From Negativicutes bacterium (GTDB lineage Bacteria; Bacillota; Negativicutes; Anaeromusales; Anaeromusaceae), in the NCBI GenBank assembly GCA_009929485.1, contig SAAJ01000011.1:19162-83161 (forward strand): a stretch of DNA of 64,000 bases, read 5' to 3'. Both the position numbers and the translations under genes were made by a program. Within the stretch, counting starts at the first letter, position 1. Every line of letters starts with the position of its first letter. Positions 1 through 9,046 of the stretch are shown here, one piece after another. Below the pieces are notes generated by a model, which had not been told where the DNA came from, ran no database searches, and was given only the letters and a program-made list of their open reading frames with translations.

Positions 1-478
1 CCGGCTGCTTCATCACCAGCAGGAAAGGTACGGCCACATACAAGAACACCGGCAAGATTTCCCGGAATGAGTTGAGTTTGCCGACCCGCCCCTCTAACAA
101 TTTTGCCAAAGCAATAATCATGATCAGCTTGGAAAATTCCGAAGGCTGCAAACTAATGGGTCCCACCTGAATCCATCGCTGCGCGCCCAGCGCGCTCTGT
201 CCAACAAACATTACTGCCAGAAGCAGTACCAAGTTAAATCCATATAGCGGCTGCGCCAGCCGCCCTAAGGAACGATAGTCAAAGTTCAACAACCCCACTA
301 TCAGCACCACATTCAAAATAGCAAACAGCCCTTGCCGTTGCACAAACCAATATCGTTCTTCTGAAGGATTATTGATGTGCGTGGCGCTGCCGATGATAAC
401 CAGGCTCAACAAAAGCAACAACACTGTTACTCCGATAAGAGTCCAGTCAAGATTGCGCAATAGTCTTCGGTTAAGCAT
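1..478 (-). CDS. rodA: Rod shape-determining protein RodA, N-terminal part (cut by window edge)
   Basis: About 159 residues of a polytopic SEDS-family protein are visible; the C-terminal half lies beyond base 1. The start MLNRRLLRNLDWTL is followed by hydrophobic segments and the motif GAQRWIQVGPISLQPSEFSK, which is typical of the FtsW/RodA/SpoVE glycan polymerases. RodA polymerises peptidoglycan glycan strands together with PBP2 during cell elongation. It follows minE at the end of an operon that also carries mreBCD and the PBP2 gene, so RodA is far more likely than FtsW. The missing C-terminus prevents checking of the remaining membrane helices. Confidence 0.9.
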   Translation of the reverse strand, partial: MLNRRLLRNLDWTLIGVTVLLLLLSLVIIGSATHINNPSEERYWFVQRQGLFAILNVVLIVGLLNFDYRSLGRLAQPLYGFNLVLLLAVMFVGQSALGAQRWIQVGPISLQPSEFSKLIMIIALAKLLEGRVGKLNSFREILPVFLYVAVPFLLVMKQP

Positions 479-544
479 TGCACGCGATGTTTCCTTCCTC
501 TTTGATCTGCCCTTTCGCCATGCTGCATGCCTGGAAACGGTCTA

Positions 545-805
545 TTAACGCTTCATGCGCTGCACGGGAATATTAGCGATCAACGCCACTGCAGATTTAT
601 CATTTGTCAAACTGAATTCCATATCGTGTTCATTGATTTCCATATATTTGGAAATTACTTTGATCAAGTCATCACGCATGGCTTCCATAATCTGCGGCGA
701 TACACTGGCCCGGTCATGTACAAGAACAAGACGCAGACGCTCTTTGGCAATATCTTTGGACGCATTGTTTTCACGTCCGAAAATTTTTTGGATAAGTGCT
801 AACAT
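545..805 (-). CDS. minE: Cell division topological specificity factor MinE
   Basis: The 86-residue protein has the normal MinE length. The N-terminal segment MLALIQKIFGREN resembles the membrane-targeting region, and the RLRLVLVHDRA stretch matches the MinD-contact helix/strand that stimulates MinD ATPase. The C-terminal part (DLIKVISKYMEI) fits the dimerising topological-specificity domain. MinE drives MinCD off mid-cell so that division is placed centrally. The ATG is preceded by an AAGGAGGG ribosome-binding site. It sits 12 bases downstream of minD in the order minC-minD-minE, followed by rodA. Confidence 0.96.
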   Translation of the reverse strand: MLALIQKIFGRENNASKDIAKERLRLVLVHDRASVSPQIMEAMRDDLIKVISKYMEINEHDMEFSLTNDKSAVALIANIPVQRMKR

Positions 806-817
806 CTTTGTCCCTCC

Positions 818-1609
818 TTACAGGCCCAAAATCCGTTTTAACCGTCCAAAAAAGCCGTCTTCTTCTTCAAAAGACAACAACGGGACTTCTTCGCCCATCA
901 AGCGCTGCACCATATTGCGATAGGCCTGGCAAGAAGCGGCCGCCGGGTTGGTCACAACCGGCTCGCCGCGATTGGTTGATACGACAATAAACTCGTCCTC
1001 TGGAATAATGCCCAGTAAATCCACCGCCAAAATTTCTACAATATCGTCAATACTCATCATATCGCCGCGCTGCACCATTTTAGGACGAATACGATTAACG
1101 ACCAAGCGGGTGTTTTCCTTTTGCTCCGAATCCAAAAGACCAATAATACGGTCAGCATCACGAATTGCGGACACTTCCGGCGTTGTTACCACAACCGCCC
1201 GGTCCGCGCCGGCAATGGCATTTTTAAAGCCCTGCTCGATGCCAGCGGGGCAGTCAATGAGCACATAATCAAACTCCTGCCGCAATTCCTCGCACAAAGC
1301 TTTCATTTGCTCTGGATTAACAGCGGATTTATCTCTTGTTTGCGCCGCCGGCAGCAAAAATAAGGTTTCATAGCGCTTGTCACGAATCATGGCCTGTTTC
1401 AGACGGCAGTTGCCTTCCACCACATCCACCAAATGATATACAATACGATTTTCCAGACCCATGACCACATCTAAGTTGCGTAAGCCGATGTCTGCATCAA
1501 CCAACGCCACTTTCTTGCCTTGCAATGCAAAACCCGTGCCAAGATTGGCAGTTGTTGTCGTTTTGCCAACACCGCCTTTACCGGAAGTAACAACAATAAC
1601 TTCTCCCAT
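818..1609 (-). CDS. minD: Septum site-determining ATPase MinD
   Basis: A 263-residue ParA/MinD-family ATPase. The deviant Walker A motif KGGVGKTTTT is near residues 11-20, and the switch regions DADIGLRNLD and DCPAGIEQGF are present. The last residues (GFFGRLKRILGL) form the amphipathic membrane-targeting helix expected for MinD. In its ATP form MinD dimerises on the membrane and recruits MinC to block FtsZ assembly near the poles. It is tightly packed with minC (2-base gap) and minE, consistent with one transcript. Confidence 0.97.
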   Translation of the reverse strand: MGEVIVVTSGKGGVGKTTTTANLGTGFALQGKKVALVDADIGLRNLDVVMGLENRIVYHLVDVVEGNCRLKQAMIRDKRYETLFLLPAAQTRDKSAVNPEQMKALCEELRQEFDYVLIDCPAGIEQGFKNAIAGADRAVVVTTPEVSAIRDADRIIGLLDSEQKENTRLVVNRIRPKMVQRGDMMSIDDIVEILAVDLLGIIPEDEFIVVSTNRGEPVVTNPAAASCQAYRNMVQRLMGEEVPLLSFEEEDGFFGRLKRILGL

Positions 1610-1611
1610 GG

Positions 1612-2217
1612 TTAGTCCTCCTCTTGCTCGATCGGCGCAATTACAACAATTTCGTTTTCAATGCGGGCCATTTCCGTCTGTTTAGGTTGTTCCAACACCT
1701 CATCCGGCGCCCTGGCAATCAAATCGGCAATGCGAATCTGGCTGGCCATCAGGCGATCCGCGACAATATAGGCGCTGCGGTCTGATGGAAACCCGGCATG
1801 AACCACGCCTCTACAAGCGCCGAAAATGCGAATATTCCCCCCGGCTACAACGACAGCCCCAGGATTAATGTCCCCGGTAATTTCAATATCGCCTTCATGG
1901 CGAATTTCTTGGCCGCTGCGCAGGGTCCTTGTTACATACAAGGTTTCCGTTTGAAGAGGCGTTGCTTCCGTTTCTTCAAATGGCTCCCACTGCAACTCGT
2001 ACTTCGCCAGCAGCTGCGTCAATTTTTCCTGTTCGACCGCTTCTTCCCGCCAGGAAGAAGGAATTTTTACCTGCAGGCGCGTACCGGCCAGAAAAAACTG
2101 CGATGCATTCGCTAGCTTTTCCGCCAATTCTTTAAACAACGCCTCCATATTGTCAGTATCAGCCAGGAAAAGTTGAATGCCTCCCCGGTTCCCCTTAAAC
2201 ACTACCATATCTTGCAT
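1612..2217 (-). CDS. minC: Septum site-determining protein MinC
   Basis: A 201-residue protein with two parts. The N-terminal domain (about 1-100) is the FtsZ-antagonising region. The C-terminal beta-helix (about 105-180) contains RSGQEIRHEGDIEITGDINP and GGNIRIFGACRGVVHAG, the MinC signature that binds MinD and the septum. The ATG follows a GGGAGT ribosome-binding site. Its position directly before minD is the standard Firmicutes arrangement. It is slightly shorter than the E. coli protein but normal for this phylum. Confidence 0.96.
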   Translation of the reverse strand: MQDMVVFKGNRGGIQLFLADTDNMEALFKELAEKLANASQFFLAGTRLQVKIPSSWREEAVEQEKLTQLLAKYELQWEPFEETEATPLQTETLYVTRTLRSGQEIRHEGDIEITGDINPGAVVVAGGNIRIFGACRGVVHAGFPSDRSAYIVADRLMASQIRIADLIARAPDEVLEQPKQTEMARIENEIVVIAPIEQEED

Positions 2218-2312
2218 GACGACTCCCTATATCTCGCTAAAAATGAAAACATTCTTGCTTATATTCTCTGTTTTTATCGAGATTCCTTCTTTACTCTCCA
2301 GAGTTCCAACAT

Positions 2313-4148
2313 CTATAGTATGGTTCCGGGCCGAAGGAGCCTCGCACCTTCACCTGGCGGCTGATTAAGATTAAAAGCAGCTTCCAGTATCTTTTTGACG
2401 ATCGGCCCCGCAGAACCTGCGCCAAAACCGCCTTGCTCCACAAGCACAACAACAACCACGCGCGGGTCCTCATAGGGAGCGTAAGCTACAAACCAACCAT
2501 GATCGCTGCCATGAGAATTTTCCGCGGTACCAGTCTTGCCGGCAATGCTGACCGGGAAGTCTTGGAATAACGAAGCGCCTGTACCGCCTTCTTTCGCTAC
2601 ATCACGCAGTCCCTCTCTCACTAATTGAAGCGTTTTGGGAGAAACAGGCGCATCACCGACTTTCTCCGGTCCAAAGGTCTTGATCGTCTCACCGCTTGGC
2701 GATAAAATTTTATTCACTAAATACGGCCGATAACGCTGGCCGCCATTAGCAATTTGACTCATCACTACGCCAATCTGCAGCGGCGTTGCTAACTGGAATC
2801 CCTGCCCAATAGCTGCGTCAAAAGTCTCTGAAAGATACCAGTCTTCCTCAAAGACCTTTTTCTTATAGCGTTGATTGGCCACTAAACCGTCGGCTTCTTC
2901 TGGAAGCTTAATACCGGTATAGTCACCCAAGCCAAAAAGCCGGGCGTATTTCTCAAGATTATCAATCCCAAGGCGATTACCCATTTCATAGAAATACACA
3001 TTATCCGACTTGGACAAGGCTTCATTGAAATTAATCCACCCCAACGCCTCGCCTTCGGCATTGCCCTTAGGAATCAGCCAGTGTTTGCCGGTATCCAGTA
3101 TTTTTTCTTCCGGCGTCACCTTGCCAAGTTCCAAAGCGGCTACGCCGGTGACGATTTTAAAGGTTGACCCGGGCGGATACTGACCGGAAATCGCTTTATT
3201 ATTCATAGGATAGAAAGGATTGCTGTTTAACGCGTTCCAATCCTTGCTGGATATCCCACCGGCAAACAAATTCGGGTTAAACGTCGGCCGACTGGCCATC
3301 GCCAAAACTTCGCCCGTTTTAGGATTAAGCACCACTGCCGCCGCCGCCCGGGCGTTACGGAATTGACTTTGCGTCTGCAAATAGTAAAGCTGCGCATCCA
3401 TGGCCTCTTCCGCCGCTTTTTGAATGCGTGAATCAAGAGTCAGCACCAGATTATTTCCTGGCTGCGGCTCTCGTTTTCCCAGCACCGTCACCGGGCGACC
3501 AGTAACGTCGACTTCCATTTGCCCGCCGCCGTCCACGCCGCGCAGCTCGGAATCGTATACCTTTTCTAAGCCAAATTTACCAATAATATCGCCTGATTTA
3601 TAACCTTCCGCCTTTTTCTTTTCCAGCTCGTCCCCGTTAATTTCACTGACATAGCCAAAAACATGCGCCGCCATTTCATTGAAATTATAATTGCGGATAG
3701 GTTGAATTTCGATCATCACGCCCTTTAGCTCACTGCGCCGTTCTTCAATGCGGGTAACAATATCCGCCCCTACATTCGTCTTGATGCGCACCGGTTCAAA
3801 AGAGCCAACATGTTGCTCCAGCTTCTGCTTGATTTCATCTACAGGCATGACTAGAATAGCCGACAGCTGCTGCAGCACTGAGTCTTCCACAGGTCCCACC
3901 AGGGGCAGCAAAGAAACAGTAAAGCCAGGACGATTGGATACGACCGCGACGCCATTGCGGTCATAAAAAATGCCCCGAGGAGCCATGGAGGGAATCAGAC
4001 GAATCCGATTTCCATCCGCCAGCAGGCTGTAATAGTCGCCTTGATACAATTGCAAATAAGCCAAACGGCTTATTAGGGCAACAAAAATAAAAATGACAAT
4101 TAAAAATAAGACATCGAAGCGATGACTCAAGCGTTTGGTTATAAGCAC
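2313..4148 (-). CDS. mrdA: Penicillin-binding protein 2 (peptidoglycan transpeptidase)
   Basis: A 611-residue class B PBP. One membrane anchor lies near residues 12-33, followed by the pedestal domain (APRGIFYDRNGV) and then the transpeptidase domain. All three active-site motifs are present: STFK with Ser328, SDN at about 381-383 and KTGT beginning at Lys538. It cross-links peptidoglycan during elongation as partner of RodA. The start is GTG with an upstream GGGATGG. It lies between mreD and minC, with about 95-base gaps on both sides, matching the mreBCD-mrdA-min organisation of many Firmicutes. Confidence 0.95.
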   Translation of the reverse strand: MLITKRLSHRFDVLFLIVIFIFVALISRLAYLQLYQGDYYSLLADGNRIRLIPSMAPRGIFYDRNGVAVVSNRPGFTVSLLPLVGPVEDSVLQQLSAILVMPVDEIKQKLEQHVGSFEPVRIKTNVGADIVTRIEERRSELKGVMIEIQPIRNYNFNEMAAHVFGYVSEINGDELEKKKAEGYKSGDIIGKFGLEKVYDSELRGVDGGGQMEVDVTGRPVTVLGKREPQPGNNLVLTLDSRIQKAAEEAMDAQLYYLQTQSQFRNARAAAAVVLNPKTGEVLAMASRPTFNPNLFAGGISSKDWNALNSNPFYPMNNKAISGQYPPGSTFKIVTGVAALELGKVTPEEKILDTGKHWLIPKGNAEGEALGWINFNEALSKSDNVYFYEMGNRLGIDNLEKYARLFGLGDYTGIKLPEEADGLVANQRYKKKVFEEDWYLSETFDAAIGQGFQLATPLQIGVVMSQIANGGQRYRPYLVNKILSPSGETIKTFGPEKVGDAPVSPKTLQLVREGLRDVAKEGGTGASLFQDFPVSIAGKTGTAENSHGSDHGWFVAYAPYEDPRVVVVVLVEQGGFGAGSAGPIVKKILEAAFNLNQPPGEGARLLRPGTIL

Positions 4149-4245
4149 CAGCCATCCCTACTTTCGCCTTTTTTGCACATGCTTACCATCCTCAAAAAAC
4201 AAGTGAAAGCACAGACCTATTGCCGTGCTTCACAATCATTACCTC

Positions 4246-4725
4246 TTAGGGAATCCGGTATAAAAGGCGAACCAAGCCATATACCGGCACAGCCACTGCC
4301 ATATTATAAATCGCTTGAGGCAATACAATCTCATACAAGCTTTCGCCCCATCCCAAAGACAAACCAAGGAGTTTGAGGAAAAAAACTGCAAAAATGCCTT
4401 CGCTCAACGTAGCGCCGCCGGCCGCCAATAAAGGCAGCAGACTATGATCTTTAAAAACTTTACGCTCCGCCATGCCGGCCAAATATCCCATAATAGTCAA
4501 AGGAATCAGATGTAAGCCTAAAATTCCTCCTGTTGCTAAATCTTGCAGAAGGCCGCCAAAAAATCCGCAGATCGTTCCTGGTGTGCGGCCTCCTAAAAAC
4601 GCAGCGGCAAGCACAAAGCAAACGACAAAGTCTGGTTGAATATCATTAAAGGAAATGGCCGGAGCCAAAGTAGTCTGCAAAGCCAATAATAAAATCACAC
4701 TAAGGCACCAGGCAAAAAGCTTCAC
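4246..4725 (-). CDS. mreD: Rod shape-determining membrane protein MreD
   Basis: A 159-residue, very hydrophobic protein with about five membrane segments. It begins MKLFAWCLSVILLLALQTT and contains the GxxxGLLQDLATGG region characteristic of MreD. It is an integral component of the elongasome linking MreC/MreB to the synthetic enzymes. The start codon is GTG and overlaps the mreC stop by one base (TAGTG), which implies translational coupling. Confidence 0.92.
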   Translation of the reverse strand: MKLFAWCLSVILLLALQTTLAPAISFNDIQPDFVVCFVLAAAFLGGRTPGTICGFFGGLLQDLATGGILGLHLIPLTIMGYLAGMAERKVFKDHSLLPLLAAGGATLSEGIFAVFFLKLLGLSLGWGESLYEIVLPQAIYNMAVAVPVYGLVRLLYRIP

Positions 4726-5603
4726 TACTTTTTCCCCCCTGCATTGCTGGCCGCTGGCGCCAACGGCGCAGGCGGCGGCTGCCGCGAACCAACAAGGACT
4801 TGCACCTCTTCTAAGCGATCAAATTGCACCGCCGGCTTAAGCACTGCATACTTTAGCAGCCCGCCTTCACTGTTCACAACATCAACCACTTCCCCTAAAG
4901 CAATGCCCTGGGGGTAAATGCCGCCGAAGCCTGACGTAACCACGGTATCGCCGATAATAATATCCGCGTCACGCGGTATATTCACCATGCGCGGCTGCTG
5001 CGGCGAAGCCGCATGCCCTTCCAAGACTGCCGCCACTCTTGATTCCGGTCGCTGTACCAAGGCGCCTACGGCATTACGAGGATCTAAGAGCAACTGCACT
5101 TGCGCAGTATGCGCATATACATTACTAACACTGCCAACAACGCCTTGCGCCGTAACCACAGCCATGTCTTTAGTTACGCCATCGTCGGCGCCGCGATTGA
5201 TTGTCAGTGAATTGGTCCAAGAAGACGCATCTCTGGCAATGACCTTCGCCATCAGCAGATCAAACTGTGGCGAGCTGGCTTTATAATCCAGCAGTACCTT
5301 CAAGCGAATGTTCTCCGCCTGCACTTCCGCCAGTTGCGAGCGCTCCTGGCGCAATTGCTCCACTTCCGCTTTTAGCAGCTGATTGTCATCATACACATTC
5401 CAAAGATCGCTAACCTGCGATCCAGTACTGTGAATGCCATGTCCTAACGAAGAAAAGACATACTGAAAAGGCGAAAGAACCGTTACTGCTGCCGCTTCCA
5501 CAAAAGGAATACGCACAGGTCCTTTCGTTGCCGTTACCAGTAAAATCACCAGCAACAGCGCCGCAATACTCAGCGGCAGTTTTTTATTGTCGAACCACCC
5601 CAC
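4725..5603 (-). CDS. mreC: Rod shape-determining protein MreC
   Basis: A 292-residue protein with a single N-terminal membrane helix (about residues 11-28), a coiled coil (LLKAEVEQLRQERSQLAEVQ, about 78-97) and the extracytoplasmic beta-rich MreC domain containing NSLTINRGADDGV. The C-terminus ends in a short Pro/Ala-rich tail. MreC organises the elongation machinery outside the inner membrane. The start is GTG with GGAG upstream. It lies 15 bases downstream of mreB and overlaps mreD by one base. Confidence 0.94.
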   Translation of the reverse strand: MGWFDNKKLPLSIAALLLVILLVTATKGPVRIPFVEAAAVTVLSPFQYVFSSLGHGIHSTGSQVSDLWNVYDDNQLLKAEVEQLRQERSQLAEVQAENIRLKVLLDYKASSPQFDLLMAKVIARDASSWTNSLTINRGADDGVTKDMAVVTAQGVVGSVSNVYAHTAQVQLLLDPRNAVGALVQRPESRVAAVLEGHAASPQQPRMVNIPRDADIIIGDTVVTSGFGGIYPQGIALGEVVDVVNSEGGLLKYAVLKPAVQFDRLEEVQVLVGSRQPPPAPLAPAASNAGGKK

Positions 5604-5618
5604 GGCTTTGACTCCTCT

Positions 5619-6662
5619 CTAACCCAGTTTTTTGGGAGAAGCCATTAGTACGCGCTTCAAAAGATCAATGCTTTCCAAAACGCGGCCTGTGCCAATGCCT
5701 ACGCAAGAAAGCGGGTCTTCCGCCAAATACACGGGCATGCCGGTTTCCCGGCTTATCAGTCGGTCCAAGCCATGCAACAAGGCGCCGCCGCCTGTCATGA
5801 CAATGCCTCGGTCCATAATATCCGATGCCAGTTCCGGCGGTGTTTTTTCTAAGGTGATTTTTACAGCGTCAATAATGCCGCTGATTGGTTCGCTTAGGGC
5901 TGTTTGCACCTCACTTGATCTCAAGTGCAGCGTTTTCGGCAAGCCGGAAACCAAATCCCGACCGCGAATCTCCATGCCGATATCCTCTTCACGCGTAATC
6001 GCTGAGCCAATTTTCATTTTCACTGCTTCTGCAGTACGTTCGCCAATCATCAAGCTATATTTTTTCTTCACATAACTAACGATAGCTTCATCCATCTCAT
6101 CGCCGCCAATACGAATCGACCGGCTAGTCACAATACCGCCTAAGGAAATAACAGCAACTTCCGTCGTCCCGCCGCCAATATCAACCACCATGTTTCCCAT
6201 AGGCTCATGGACGGGCAGACCGGCGCCAATCGCGGCCGCCATCGGCTCTTCAATTAAATACGCTTCTCTGGCTCCCGCTTGAATCGCTGCATCAATTACG
6301 GCACGCTTTTCCACTTCTGTAACGCCCGAAGGAACACCCACAACCACACGCGGACGAATAACGGTGTTTGTCTCAATCGAGCGGCGAATAAAATATTTCA
6401 GCATCGCATGGGTCACGTCAAAGTCAGCAATAACGCCATCCTTCAGCGGCCGAATAGCCACTATATTGCCAGGCGTCCGGCCAATCATTTGCTTGGCTTC
6501 CTCGCCAACAGCCAATACCTGGCCGCTATCCTTCTGAATGGCCACAACCGAAGGTTCCCGCACAACAATGCCTTTCCCTTTCATATGCACCAAGGTATTC
6601 GCCGTTCCTAAGTCAATTCCCATGTCCCTCGATAGAGACCGGAAAGGATTCCAAAGTTTCAT
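5619..6662 (-). CDS. mreB: Actin-like cell shape protein MreB
   Basis: A 347-residue actin homologue with the phosphate-1 motif [10 protein letters not shown], the phosphate-2 motif [13 protein letters not shown] and the adenosine motif [12 protein letters not shown]. MreB filaments position wall synthesis during elongation. The chosen start ([14 protein letters not shown]) has AAAGGAG seven bases upstream; earlier in-frame starts lack a ribosome-binding site at a suitable distance. The N-terminal MKLWNPF segment could act as an amphipathic membrane anchor. mreC, mreD and mrdA follow, and radC precedes. Confidence 0.97.
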   Translation of the reverse strand: MKLWNPFRSLSRDMGIDLGTANTLVHMKGKGIVVREPSVVAIQKDSGQVLAVGEEAKQMIGRTPGNIVAIRPLKDGVIADFDVTHAMLKYFIRRSIETNTVIRPRVVVGVPSGVTEVEKRAVIDAAIQAGAREAYLIEEPMAAAIGAGLPVHEPMGNMVVDIGGGTTEVAVISLGGIVTSRSIRIGGDEMDEAIVSYVKKKYSLMIGERTAEAVKMKIGSAITREEDIGMEIRGRDLVSGLPKTLHLRSSEVQTALSEPISGIIDAVKITLEKTPPELASDIMDRGIVMTGGGALLHGLDRLISRETGMPVYLAEDPLSCVGIGTGRVLESIDLLKRVLMASPKKLG

Positions 6663-6706
6663 GTTCATACTCCTTTTCATCATACCAAAATATTTCTTAG
6701 CTGTTC

Positions 6707-7411
6707 TCAATAAAGTAAGCCTTTTTCTTTTAAGCTGACAAACCGCCCGTCGCCGATGATTACATGATCCAATACTGGCAGTTCCAACAACTTGCCGGCT
6801 TCCGCCAGACGCAAAGTCAAGGCAATATCTTCTTTACTGGGCGAAGGATCGCCACTGGGGTGATTATGCGCTAGAATCAACGCAGCCGCTTGATGCCGAA
6901 GCGCTTCCTGAAACACCCTTCTTGGATCAACAAGAGCTGCATCCATAGTGCCAACTGCGACGCAGCAACTGGCTAAGACCTGATGCTTCGTCGAAAGCAG
7001 CAGTACATGAAATTCTTCCTGCTGCACATAGCGCAGCCGATGCAAATACCAATTCGCAGCATCCTCCGGCTGCCTAATGCTGGTTATATCGCCGGAAGCT
7101 TGCCGCGCATACAAACGTCTGCCAAATTCAATGGCAGCAGTTATTGTAATCGCTTTGACATTGCCAATTCCCTTATACTTCGACAAATCTTCCGGCCTGG
7201 CTGCAGCCAACAAAGCTACGCCGCCCGGCTGCTCATACTCCTTCAACAATCCTTGAGCAATGGACAATGCTGACTCTTCCACGGTGCCTGTACGCAACAA
7301 AATAGCCAACAATTCTGCATCACTCAAGCCTCTTGCTCCCAGACGCAGCATTTTTTCCCTAGGCCGTTCTTTTTCCGGCAGTTCCCGCATGGTCCTCGCC
7401 GGCCGCCGCAT
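6707..7411 (-). CDS. radC: RadC/JAB domain protein
   Basis: About 234 residues. An N-terminal helix-hairpin-helix-like region ([20 protein letters not shown], then [10 protein letters not shown]) is followed by a C-terminal JAB/MPN domain with the metal motif [14 protein letters not shown]. The family is common next to mreB and maf. Its biochemical role is unsettled, and the old DNA repair assignment is doubtful. The start taken here overlaps the maf stop by one base (TGATG); an alternative ATG at 7390 has GAGG upstream. Longer in-frame extensions would run into maf and are not favoured. Confidence 0.92.
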   Translation of the reverse strand: MRRPARTMRELPEKERPREKMLRLGARGLSDAELLAILLRTGTVEESALSIAQGLLKEYEQPGGVALLAAARPEDLSKYKGIGNVKAITITAAIEFGRRLYARQASGDITSIRQPEDAANWYLHRLRYVQQEEFHVLLLSTKHQVLASCCVAVGTMDAALVDPRRVFQEALRHQAAALILAHNHPSGDPSPSKEDIALTLRLAEAGKLLELPVLDHVIIGDGRFVSLKEKGLLY

Positions 7412-7977
7412 CACAAGGGAAGGTCGGTCTGACGTAAAAGATCGACAAGCGCAAACAGCGGCAGTCCTACCACATTTTGGTAGCACCCTCGAATACCGCG
7501 AATAAAACGGGCTCCTTGGCCCTGGATGGCATAAGCCCCCGCTTTGTCCAAAGGTTCGCCGGTTGCTACGTAAGCAGCCAATTCCCTTTCGTCAAGAGGT
7601 CCCATATCCACCTCGGTTTTTTCACAATGGCTCCAAATCTGTTTTCCCTGCACAACGGCAATGCCAGTATATACCTGGTGTGTTCTGGCAGCCAGCAAAG
7701 CAAGCATACTCTTGGCATCCTCCGCATCGGACGGCTTACCCAAAACAACACCCTCGCACACCACAATCGTATCCGCACCAATAACAATCGTATCCGGATC
7801 GGAATGCGCCGCTACATCCAGCGCTTTGCTGCGTGCATGCCCCAATACTAACTGATCCGGCGGTACCGGTGCGTCATTTTTTTCTTCTACCGAACTTACT
7901 TCGATACTAAAGGGAATCCCCAGCAACTCCAAAATTTCTTTGCGACGCGGAGATGCTGAAGCCAGCTTCACCTGCAT
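7411..7977 (-). CDS. maf: Maf family nucleotide pyrophosphatase (dTTP/UTP type)
   Basis: A 188-residue Maf/YhdE protein. The N-terminal SASPRRKEIL motif and GADTIVV match the nucleotide-binding loop, and the downstream KTEVDMGPL segment and ATGEPLDKAGAYAIQG motif are also present. The family hydrolyses dTTP, UTP and modified nucleotides to monophosphates and is linked to septum inhibition. The ATG at 7977 is chosen because AAGGAG lies eight bases upstream; a GTG three codons earlier overlaps that site. It lies between the DUF4321 gene and radC. Confidence 0.94.
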   Translation of the reverse strand: MQVKLASASPRRKEILELLGIPFSIEVSSVEEKNDAPVPPDQLVLGHARSKALDVAAHSDPDTIVIGADTIVVCEGVVLGKPSDAEDAKSMLALLAARTHQVYTGIAVVQGKQIWSHCEKTEVDMGPLDERELAAYVATGEPLDKAGAYAIQGQGARFIRGIRGCYQNVVGLPLFALVDLLRQTDLPL

Positions 7978-7989
7978 AGCTCTCACTCC

Positions 7990-8271
7990 TTATAGTCGGC
8001 GGAACAAAAGCACCGCGGCAATAATCCCCAATAAACTGATAAAATTGGGATATAACGACAAAGAAAACTGGATCTGCAGCACGTATAGATTCACCAGCAC
8101 TGGAGGCATTTCCAATAGCGGAAACTTTCTGGTCAAATAAGGCGCCAGTGGACTAAGCCAGCCGGAGGACGCCAAAAAATCTCCCAGCATACCGCCAAAT
8201 ACAGCGCCGGTTACTACAAAAAGCGCTAACATGCCATATCCCCTGCCCAACGAGCCGGTACGGACCGCCAT
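7990..8271 (-). CDS. DUF4321 family small membrane protein
   Basis: A 93-residue protein with two predicted membrane segments, one near residues 14-30 (GMLALFVVTGAVFGGMLGDF) and one at the C-terminus (ISLLGIIAAVLLFRRL). The layout fits DUF4321, a short family often found upstream of maf in Firmicutes. No function is known. It is the first gene of the maf-radC-mre-min-rodA set, and AGGAGG lies ahead of its ATG. Confidence 0.8.
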   Translation of the reverse strand: MAVRTGSLGRGYGMLALFVVTGAVFGGMLGDFLASSGWLSPLAPYLTRKFPLLEMPPVLVNLYVLQIQFSLSLYPNFISLLGIIAAVLLFRRL

Positions 8272-8392
8272 CCAATCTCCTCCTATGTTATAGGCTATTC
8301 AAACGCTTTGAGAAAAAAGAGAAGCAACCCAAAAGCGTTCTGGTTTATTGTACCCTATTTGCTCACACACTGTAAATAGCTGCAACCAAGAG

Positions 8393-8427
8393 AAAAGGCG
8401 CTTCTCCCGTCAGGAGAAGCGCCTTTT
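8393..8427 (-). terminator. Intrinsic terminator of the propionate operon
   Basis: A perfect 15-bp stem (AAAAGGCGCTTCTCC paired with its complement) with a five-base loop, followed on the minus strand by TTTTCTCTT. It lies 13 bases behind the biotin carrier stop and closes the operon that begins near 15674. Confidence 0.88.
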
Positions 8428-8440
8428 GCCTTATATGTTC

Positions 8441-8827
8441 TTACTTGCCAATAACAGCGATAACATCGCCAGGCTTTACGCCTTGGCCAGCTACAGCGTT
8501 GAGGGACTTGAGGGTACCCGCAACAGGAGCCGTAATTTCGTTCTGCATTTTCATGGCTTCCAGAATCATCAGCACGTCGCCTTTTTTAACGGCTTTGCCG
8601 GCTTCGGCAACCAGACGGATAATTTTGCCAGGCATAGGAGCTTTAACCGGAGTGTCGCCATCAGCAACAACAGCCGGAGCAGCAGCGGCAGCCGGAGCGG
8701 CCGGAGCGGCAGCGGGAGCAGCGGCCGGTTTAGCGGCCGGAGCGGCGGCTTTCGCCGGAGCTGCGATAACTTCTTCTACTTCTACCTGATAGGAAGCACC
8801 ATTAACAGTAATGTTAAATTTTTTCAT
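8441..8827 (-). CDS. mmdC: Methylmalonyl-CoA decarboxylase gamma subunit (biotin carrier)
   Basis: A 128-residue biotin carrier. A short N-terminal segment (MKKFNITVNGASYQVEVEEV) is joined through an Ala/Pro-rich flexible linker (about residues 25-55) to a biotinyl domain. The domain carries the EAMKMQNEI motif, whose Lys is biotinylated. It shuttles the carboxyl group from the alpha subunit to the membrane decarboxylase subunit. It is last in the operon, following the small epsilon-like gene and mmdA, which matches the order in known methylmalonyl-CoA decarboxylase operons except that no mmdB follows. Confidence 0.94.
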   Translation of the reverse strand: MKKFNITVNGASYQVEVEEVIAAPAKAAAPAAKPAAAPAAAPAAPAAAAAPAVVADGDTPVKAPMPGKIIRLVAEAGKAVKKGDVLMILEAMKMQNEITAPVAGTLKSLNAVAGQGVKPGDVIAVIGK

Positions 8828-8872
8828 GTGTAAATTCCTCCAATTTATAAGATTATAAATCTAGAAGACCAA

Positions 8873-9031
8873 TCAATGAGAATTCATATTCTTGCTGCGT
8901 CCAGCTTGAGCCCAAGCCAAGCTAACGTTGGAAATCCGCAGCGCCTTGATTTGTCCGCCCATCATGGCAGCTACTGCAGCGGCAATGACCGCTACTACTT
9001 CGGGTTTTACATTTTTCGCATCAATTGTCAT
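8873..9031 (-). CDS. mmdE: Small methylmalonyl-CoA decarboxylase epsilon/delta-like subunit
   Basis: A 52-residue reading frame beginning MTIDAKNVKPEVVAVIAAAV. The segment PEVVAVIAAAVAAMMGGQIK and the later SLAWAQAGR resemble the C-terminal tail shared by the delta and epsilon subunits of Na+-pumping decarboxylases; the epsilon subunit of Veillonella is of similar size. The expected role is assembly or stabilisation of the complex. A normal delta subunit has an N-terminal membrane helix, which is absent here. It lies 15 bases downstream of mmdA and is preceded by AAGGGTG. The name is by similarity and position; the motif match is from memory. Confidence 0.72.
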   Translation of the reverse strand: MTIDAKNVKPEVVAVIAAAVAAMMGGQIKALRISNVSLAWAQAGRSKNMNSH

Positions 9032-9046
9032 GCCATTCACCCTTCC